A program made the position numbers and the translations under genes. The notes under the pieces were generated by a model. It was not told the DNA's origin, made no database searches, and saw only the letters and a list, made by a program, of their open reading frames with translations. Shown piece by piece: positions 59,116-64,000 of a stretch of DNA of 64,000 nt; within the stretch, counting starts at the first letter, position 1, and each line of letters starts with the position of its first letter. The stretch comes from Candidatus Edwardsbacteria bacterium (GTDB lineage Bacteria; Edwardsbacteria; AC1; EtOH8). The stretch covers positions 1 through 64,000 of the forward strand of contig JAVHLB010000004.1 in NCBI GenBank assembly GCA_031082425.1, given 5' to 3'.

Positions 59116-59682
59116 ATGAGAAGAATATTTTTTATCGCATTAAGACTGTTCCTACTGATGACGGTCATCACCGGGCTGCTTTATCCGCTGGCGGTCACCG
59201 GCCTGGCAACAACCTTGTTCCCCAAAGCGTCCCGGGGCAGCTTGGTCACCAGAAAGGGCGAGGTGGTGGGATCATCACTGCTGGCCCAAAGCTTCGACTC
59301 TCCCGCCTATTTCTGGCCCCGGCCATCGGCTTGCGGTTATGGCACCATGCCCTCGGGGGCCAGCAACCTGGGTCCCACCAGCAAGGCCCTGCGGGTCCAG
59401 ATCGCTGGGCGCATTCGCTCATGGGAAGCAGGAACCGCAACTGACGGGGTTCTTTTTCCGGAAATGGTCAGCGCTTCCGGTAGTGGACTGGACCCGCATA
59501 TCAGCCCGGAAGCGGCCAGGGCTCAGCTGGCCGGAATTGCAAAGGCCCGACGGTGGAACCCGGAACAGATGGAAGCCGCACGGCAGACTTTGGGCGAATT
59601 TACCGAGCACCCCCTGCTCGGATTCATCGGACAGCCCCGTATCAACATTTTCTTGTTGAATTTGGCAATGGATAAGATATAA
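59116..59682 (+). CDS. kdpC: Potassium-transporting ATPase subunit KdpC
   Basis: The 188-residue subunit stabilises the KdpAB complex. It has a single N-terminal membrane helix (ALRLFLLMTVITGLLYPLAV) and the KdpC motifs GSSLLAQSFDSPAYFWPRPSA and SASGSGLDPHISPEAA. I place the start at 59116 with AAAGG before it, eight bases after the kdpB stop; a longer frame overlaps kdpB. Confidence 0.95.
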   Translation: MRRIFFIALRLFLLMTVITGLLYPLAVTGLATTLFPKASRGSLVTRKGEVVGSSLLAQSFDSPAYFWPRPSACGYGTMPSGASNLGPTSKALRVQIAGRIRSWEAGTATDGVLFPEMVSASGSGLDPHISPEAARAQLAGIAKARRWNPEQMEAARQTLGEFTEHPLLGFIGQPRINIFLLNLAMDKI

Positions 59683-59683
59683 T
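59656..59683 (+). promoter_or_regulatory. Internal promoter for kdpDE
   Basis: TTGAAT (59656-59661), 16-bp spacer, perfect TATAAT (59678-59683), located in the 3' end of kdpC. It ends six bases before the kdpD ATG, which lacks a ribosome binding site. Confidence 0.55.
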
Positions 59684-59689
59684 ACCTCT

Positions 59690-62353
59690 ATGGCTGAAAA
59701 CACCAAAGATAGCCTTTCCCCGGCCCCGGTCTCCCAAACGGGACGGTTGAAAGTATTTCTGGGTATGTGCGCCGGAGTTGGCAAAACGTACGCCATGCTT
59801 CAGGATGCCCGGAGGGAACTGCAGGCCGGCCGGGATGTGGTGGCGGCTTTGGTGGAGACCCATGGCCGGCGGGAGACCCAGGCGCTGTTGGAAGGATTGC
59901 CCCGGATACCCAAGCTTAGGACAAGCTACCGCGATATCACGCTGGAGGAGATGGACCTGGATGCGGTGCTGGAAAGAAGGCCCCAGCTGGTGCTGGTAGA
60001 CGAGGCGGCCCATACCAACATCCCCGGCAGCCGGCACCCAAAACGTTACCAGGACATCGAGGAGCTCCTGGCCGCCGGCATTTCGGTCTACACCACCCTC
60101 AATGTTCAGCATCTGGAAAGCCGGGCGGACGTGGTCCGGCAGATAACCGCGGTGATGGTCCATGAAACGGTGCCCGATTCGCTGCTGGAAAGGGCCGATG
60201 AGATCCAGGTGATAGACCTGACACCTGATGACCTGCGGGAGCGACTGGCCGAAAAAAAGGTATACCTGGGGCCGGCCGCGGACATCGCCGCCGTTAATTT
60301 CTTCAAATCCGAGAATCTGACCGCCTTGCGGGAGATGACCCTGCGGGTGGCCGCCGAACACACCGACAAATCGCTGAGGGACGAAATGCGGGTGCGCGGG
60401 ATCGACGGCCCCTGGAAAGCCGGGGAACGACTGATGGTCAGCATAGGTGCCAGCCCTTATTACGAAAGCCTGATCCGCTGGACCCGGCGGGTGGCCGGGG
60501 CTTTGGACTGCGGCTGGCTGGCGGTGTACGTCGAAACCGATGTCCCTCTGGGAAAAGCAGAGACGGAGGATCTGACCGGCAACCTTTCCCTGGCCCGGCA
60601 GCTTGGGGCCGAGGTCATCATCGTGGCCGGGCATAATATGGCCCAGACCCTGCTGCGGGTGGCCCGGGAGCACAATGTCAGCCAGATAGTCATAGGAAAA
60701 TCCCAGGAGCCATGGTGGCATTCCCTGATGCACGGCGGATCCCTGGCCCAGAGGCTCATCCGGCATAGCGGCCTGATAGATATCTACATCGTACAGCCGG
60801 ATAAAACGCAGACCAACAAACAAGCCCCCTTCCGGCCGAAAATCTCTGGCACCCCCCAGGCCTGGCTGGCAGCTGGCGGCATCACCGCCGTTCTGACGGT
60901 GATCTTTCTCCTATTCTCCCGGACCATAGGATATGCTGCCATCGCCCCGCTTTACCTGCTGTGGGTGGTGATAGCCGGGCTGAAATTCCCGCGAAGCATA
61001 GTGCTTACAGTGGCGGCCGTCTGCGCTTTGCTGTGGAATTACCTTTTTATCCCGCCCCAATATACCTTTGACATCAGGAATTTTCATGATGTCACCATGT
61101 TCTTGATGTTCTTCGTGGTGGCGCTGGCCATCGGCCAGTTGACCGCCAAATTAAAGGCTACCGAGTCCACCGAGCAGAAAAGGGAGCGCCGGACCGCCGC
61201 GCTTTATGAATTGGCCAAACAGGCCGCTCTAGCTCCGGAACTTAACACCGGGCTGGAAGCCGGGGCCAGGCTGGTGGAAAATCTGCTTAACAGCCGGATC
61301 GCCCTGACCTTGCGGCAGCCGGACCGCAGCCTGGCTGCCCAATCACATCCGGCAGGGTCGCTGGAATTGAGCCCCAAGGAGTACAGCGTGGCCGCCTGGG
61401 TTTTTAGCCGTGGCCGGCCGGCCGGCCGGTTCACCGACACCTTAACGGATGCGGCAGCACTGCATCTGCCGCTGCAGGCCCGCACCGGGATATACGGCGT
61501 GATATCGGTTCAGCCGGTGAGAAGCAGGGCCTTCGACATCAGCGAACGTGATTTGTTGGAGGCACTGACCGGGCTGATCGCCGCCATCCTGGAAAAGGAC
61601 CATTTCATCCAGGCCTTCAACCGGGCCGAGGTGATCGTGGCCTCGGAACAATTGCGCCGGGCCTTGTTCGACAGCGTTCCCCACGAATTGAAGACCCCGC
61701 TGGCTGCCTTGAAGACCGGATTTGAAACCCTGCTTATGCTTACTAAACCGGAAAACGAGGCAGCGGTTGAAGCCCGAGCGGAAGTGCGCGGTGCTTTGCA
61801 CCGGATGCAGGTAGTGGTAAATAATCTGCTGGACATGACCAGGATCCAGGCCGGAGTGGTGCGGCCCAAGCTGGATTGGGCCGATGTCGAAGATGTAGTG
61901 AACGCAGCCGTAGATCTGGCTGGGGATGCTCTTTCCCGGCACCGGGTCATCGTCCGGATAGGGGAAAATGTGCCGGCGATGAAAATTGACCAGGCCCTGC
62001 TGGAGCAATCTATATGCAACCTTCTGATCAACGCCGCCAACTGGGGTCCGCCGGGCTCTGGAATCACCATCGTGGCTGGCGTCAAACAGGGAAGGTTTAA
62101 ACTGTCAGTAACGGATGAGGGACCTGGTATACCCGAGCGGGATCTGGACAGGGTGTTCGATAAATTTTACCGGGCTTCCAATGCCCCCACCGGCGGCACC
62201 GGCCTGGGCCTTTCCATAGTCGAAGGTTTTGTGAAGGCTCACGGGGGAAAAGTAACGGTAAACAACCGGCCCGAGGGCGGGGCAGAATTCGGCATCGACC
62301 TGCCTGTGGAAACCATGTTAATCGGGAAAGAAGAGGCCCAGAATGAAACCTAA
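59690..62353 (+). CDS. kdpD: Sensor histidine kinase KdpD
   Basis: The 887-residue kinase has the N-terminal KdpD domain (FLGMCAGVGKTYAML, Walker A about 25-33; DEAAHTNIPGSRHPKRYQDIEELL), a UspA-like domain (about 248-372), four clustered membrane helices (about 392-485, DUF4118), a GAF-like region and a HisKA core with phospho-His665 in VPHELKTPLAAL, then an ATPase domain (GGTGLGLSIVEGF). It senses K+ limitation and activates KdpE. It overlaps kdpE by 11 bp. Confidence 0.96.
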   Translation: MAENTKDSLSPAPVSQTGRLKVFLGMCAGVGKTYAMLQDARRELQAGRDVVAALVETHGRRETQALLEGLPRIPKLRTSYRDITLEEMDLDAVLERRPQLVLVDEAAHTNIPGSRHPKRYQDIEELLAAGISVYTTLNVQHLESRADVVRQITAVMVHETVPDSLLERADEIQVIDLTPDDLRERLAEKKVYLGPAADIAAVNFFKSENLTALREMTLRVAAEHTDKSLRDEMRVRGIDGPWKAGERLMVSIGASPYYESLIRWTRRVAGALDCGWLAVYVETDVPLGKAETEDLTGNLSLARQLGAEVIIVAGHNMAQTLLRVAREHNVSQIVIGKSQEPWWHSLMHGGSLAQRLIRHSGLIDIYIVQPDKTQTNKQAPFRPKISGTPQAWLAAGGITAVLTVIFLLFSRTIGYAAIAPLYLLWVVIAGLKFPRSIVLTVAAVCALLWNYLFIPPQYTFDIRNFHDVTMFLMFFVVALAIGQLTAKLKATESTEQKRERRTAALYELAKQAALAPELNTGLEAGARLVENLLNSRIALTLRQPDRSLAAQSHPAGSLELSPKEYSVAAWVFSRGRPAGRFTDTLTDAAALHLPLQARTGIYGVISVQPVRSRAFDISERDLLEALTGLIAAILEKDHFIQAFNRAEVIVASEQLRRALFDSVPHELKTPLAALKTGFETLLMLTKPENEAAVEARAEVRGALHRMQVVVNNLLDMTRIQAGVVRPKLDWADVEDVVNAAVDLAGDALSRHRVIVRIGENVPAMKIDQALLEQSICNLLINAANWGPPGSGITIVAGVKQGRFKLSVTDEGPGIPERDLDRVFDKFYRASNAPTGGTGLGLSIVEGFVKAHGGKVTVNNRPEGGAEFGIDLPVETMLIGKEEAQNET

Positions 62354-63023
62354 GACCAAAGCCCTGATCATAGACGATGAGAAGGCTATCCGGCGGCTGA
62401 TACACCTGGTGCTGGCCGAGCACGGCTATCAGGTGTTCGAGGCCGAGACAGCCGGGCAGGGACTCAGCGAGGCCGCCCAGCGCAAGCCCGATGTGGTTCT
62501 CCTGGACCTTGGCCTGCCTGACATGGACGGGCAGGATGCCCTGAAAAGGCTGAGGGAATGGAGCAATGTCCCGGTATTGATCCTTTCGGTGCGCAGCGGT
62601 GCCGAGGAAAAGGTCAAAGCCCTCAACCAGGGAGCCGACGACTATATCACCAAACCGTTCGACGTGCCGGAACTGATGGCCAGGCTTAATGCCATCCAAC
62701 GCCGGGCGGCGGACACCACCGTCGATCCGGTCTTTGCCGCCGGGCCGCTGATGATTGATTTCAAAAACCGGGTGGTTCAGGTGAATCACAAGGAAGTCAG
62801 CCTAAGCTCCACCGAGTACGCCCTGCTGCGAATACTGGCCCAGCACCTGGGAAAGGTCATAACCCACAAACAGTTGCTGCGGGAAGTATGGGGAACCGCG
62901 GCCGAGGACCGTTCTCAATATTTAAGGGTATATATGACACATTTAAGAAAGAAGATAGAAGGTCCGGCCGGGAAAAGGATGATCAAGACGGAAGTGGGCA
63001 TCGGCTACCGGCTATCTGTTTAA
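62343..63023 (+). CDS. kdpE: Response regulator KdpE
   Basis: The 226-residue OmpR-family regulator has a receiver (LIIDDEKAIRRLI, LLDLGLPDMDGQDAL near Asp 54, LSVRSGAEEKV, ITKPFDVPEL) and a winged-helix domain ending YMTHLRKKIEGPAGKRMIKTEVGIGYRLS, typical of KdpE. It would act on the kdpA promoter. It is the last gene of the kdp unit, followed after 22 bp by the second flanking element. Confidence 0.95.
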   Translation: MKPKTKALIIDDEKAIRRLIHLVLAEHGYQVFEAETAGQGLSEAAQRKPDVVLLDLGLPDMDGQDALKRLREWSNVPVLILSVRSGAEEKVKALNQGADDYITKPFDVPELMARLNAIQRRAADTTVDPVFAAGPLMIDFKNRVVQVNHKEVSLSSTEYALLRILAQHLGKVITHKQLLREVWGTAAEDRSQYLRVYMTHLRKKIEGPAGKRMIKTEVGIGYRLSV

Positions 63024-63045
63024 TCTTCCGAATATAGATATAACT

Positions 63046-63246
63046 AAAACAGCCCCACCTCCGTTGAGAGATGGGGTGGTGCGCTTGGGCGTAGGGCAAA
63101 ATCATTTTTCCGCTAATTGAATAATAGTCCGTTGCCGAAGGTCTGGGATGTAGATATAGCCCTTGTATTCTCAGACAGCGATTCGGTCTTTGTCCACTAC
63201 CCTAGCCAGTGATACAAAAGAGGCAACCCATTGGGTTGCCTCTTTT
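63046..63246. repeat. Kdp-flanking element, copy 2 (unknown type)
   Basis: 201-bp element homologous to the one before kdpA and in the same orientation: identical start AAAACAGCCCCACCTC (63046-63061) with its hairpin partner GAGATGGGG, conserved core 63137-63170, and right hairpin AAAAGAGGCAACCC / GGGTTGCCTCTTTT (63216-63246), which can also terminate both converging genes. Confidence 0.6.
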
Positions 63247-63257
63247 GGCTTGGTCGA

Positions 63258-64000
63258 TCAATCCTTATAGACGCAAACCCGGTTCCTGCCGTATCTTTTG
63301 GCCTTATAGAGGGCCACATCGGCCGATTTTAACAGCCCGTCCACTGTTGCTTCCTTGGATGCCGTAGCGGATATGCCTATCGATACCGTGAAGAAGACGG
63401 CATCGCCCCCGGGGAGGGTGACCGATGTCTCGGAAAGTTTTTCCCTGATACGCTCGGCTATAGTTTGGGCCTGGATTTTGTTGGTTTCGGGAAGAACTAT
63501 GGCAAACTCCTCCCCGCCCATGCGGGCAAAAATGTCTATGTTGCGGATCATGCCCAGGCAGGTCTTGCAGAGCGCCTTAAGCACCTGGTCTCCGATATCA
63601 TGCCCGTGCGTGTCGTTGACCTTTTTGAATTTGTCGATATCCAGCATCAGAAAAGCCATCGGTCTGCTGGATCGCTTGCCTCGCGACAGCTCCCGCCCGG
63701 CCAGTTCGAAGAAATGGCGTCGGTTGCTGATGCCGGTCAAATGGTCGGTCTGGGCCTGCCGTTCAAGCTCCTTGGATTTTTCCACCAGTTGATCCTTTAT
63801 TTTCAATAGCCGGCCGGCCAGCAGTGCAATGCCGATCAGCAGTCCGAAGATCAGGACCAGGCCGGCGATCTGATAGAGGCATTGCTCCCTCCATTGCTCG
63901 AGGTCCTCCTTGACGGCCGAAGATACTACCACTATATAGGGAAAATCCCCTACCTTATAAAAGGCGCTAATCCTTTCCTGTCCGTCCCAGGGAGACACAG
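63258..64000 (-). CDS. Diguanylate cyclase, 5' end outside the window
   Basis: The visible 247 residues are the C-terminal part of a membrane diguanylate cyclase, which makes cyclic di-GMP. They show the end of an extracytoplasmic sensor (VVVSSAVKEDLEQW), one membrane helix (about 45-65), a coiled linker and a complete GGDEF domain with LTGISNRRHFFELAGRE, DIDKFKKVNDTHGHDIGD, and the active-site RMGGEEFAIVLPE. The inhibitory I-site RxxD is present five residues before GGEEF (RNID). The reading frame is open to the edge; the true start is probably beyond it, though a GTG at 63998 exists. Confidence 0.9.
   Translation of the reverse strand, partial: VSPWDGQERISAFYKVGDFPYIVVVSSAVKEDLEQWREQCLYQIAGLVLIFGLLIGIALLAGRLLKIKDQLVEKSKELERQAQTDHLTGISNRRHFFELAGRELSRGKRSSRPMAFLMLDIDKFKKVNDTHGHDIGDQVLKALCKTCLGMIRNIDIFARMGGEEFAIVLPETNKIQAQTIAERIREKLSETSVTLPGGDAVFFTVSIGISATASKEATVDGLLKSADVALYKAKRYGRNRVCVYKD

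Noticed and set aside
59642..60823. A 393-codon leftward open frame opposite kdpD
   Set aside because: Antisense to the conserved KdpD domain; composition reflects codon bias.
1..64000. Search for CRISPR arrays, rRNA, transposases, integrases and prophage genes
   Set aside because: No regularly spaced repeats, rRNA signatures or mobile-element proteins were found; the window is a normal chromosomal segment.

Overview
This is about 64 kb of a bacterial chromosome of moderate GC with dense operons, and no rRNA, CRISPR array, transposase, integrase or phage gene was seen. The host looks diderm (Gram-negative type): it has a Kdo cytidylyltransferase (kdsB), a lipoprotein with a lipobox, a LolA-like carrier and a phosphate-selective outer-membrane porin. 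The BatA-E aerotolerance-type operon, a DUF4388 (PATAN) protein, an endonuclease Q-type PHP protein, indolepyruvate:ferredoxin oxidoreductase and ATP-dependent PEP carboxykinase together suggest an anaerobic, amino-acid-using member of an uncultured lineage. The exact phylum cannot be fixed from sequence reading alone. Promoters are classical sigma70-like (several perfect or near-perfect TTGACA-N17-TATAAT), and most starts carry AGGAG-type ribosome binding sites. A notable minority of genes have the -10 box 6-8 nt before the ATG, implying leaderless mRNAs.

Layout. 0-14 kb holds housekeeping genes: TPR lipoprotein, kdsB-pckA, a metallo-beta-lactamase-fold protein, secG-rplU-rpmA, trxB, asnS, a TGS-like/uridine-kinase fusion, a DUF4388 protein paired with a TPR/zinc-ribbon membrane protein, and rdgB. 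14.0-14.8 kb is a tRNA cluster (Pro-TGG, Pro-CGG, Arg-TCT, His-GTG). 14.9-20.2 kb carries a secreted repeat protein, a CPBP protease, tdk, a nitronate monooxygenase-like gene with a highly folded leader, and a saccharopine/lysine dehydrogenase-family gene. 20.4-28.7 kb is a moxR-DUF58-DUF4381-batA-batBC-batD-batE operon. 28.7-32.7 kb is a signalling cluster (PAS histidine kinase, Rcp1-like receiver, receiver-PAS-HD-GYP). 32.8-39.7 kb has a GT39-type membrane protein, a LolA-like protein and a tight leftward operon of methyltransferase, endonuclease Q-like, HAD, HIT and mnmA. 39.7-44.9 kb is an amino-acid catabolic block (iorBA plus two class III aminotransferases). tRNA-Gln and a hairpin-rich intergenic stretch follow.

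45.5-55 kb is a complete phosphate module: a leftward porin-pstS-pstC-pstA-pstB-phoU-arsC unit, a PHP phosphoesterase, and a rightward phoB-phoR pair. Upstream of phoB lie five TTAA(A/C)N hexamers spaced exactly 11 bp apart. Two further copies lie at the same distance from the -10 box upstream of the porin-pst unit, so the cluster appears to form a self-regulated Pho regulon with an arsenate reductase built in. 55-63 kb is kdpABCDE for high-affinity potassium uptake. It has a KdpE-box-like site, a leaderless-looking kdpA start and an internal promoter for kdpDE, and it is bracketed by two homologous ~200-bp elements of unknown nature. The window ends in a diguanylate cyclase whose 5' end lies outside.

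The most interesting unexplained items are the paired ~200-bp elements flanking kdp, the nitronate monooxygenase leader with crossing perfect stems, the phased Pho-box arrays, and the set of apparently leaderless promoters.
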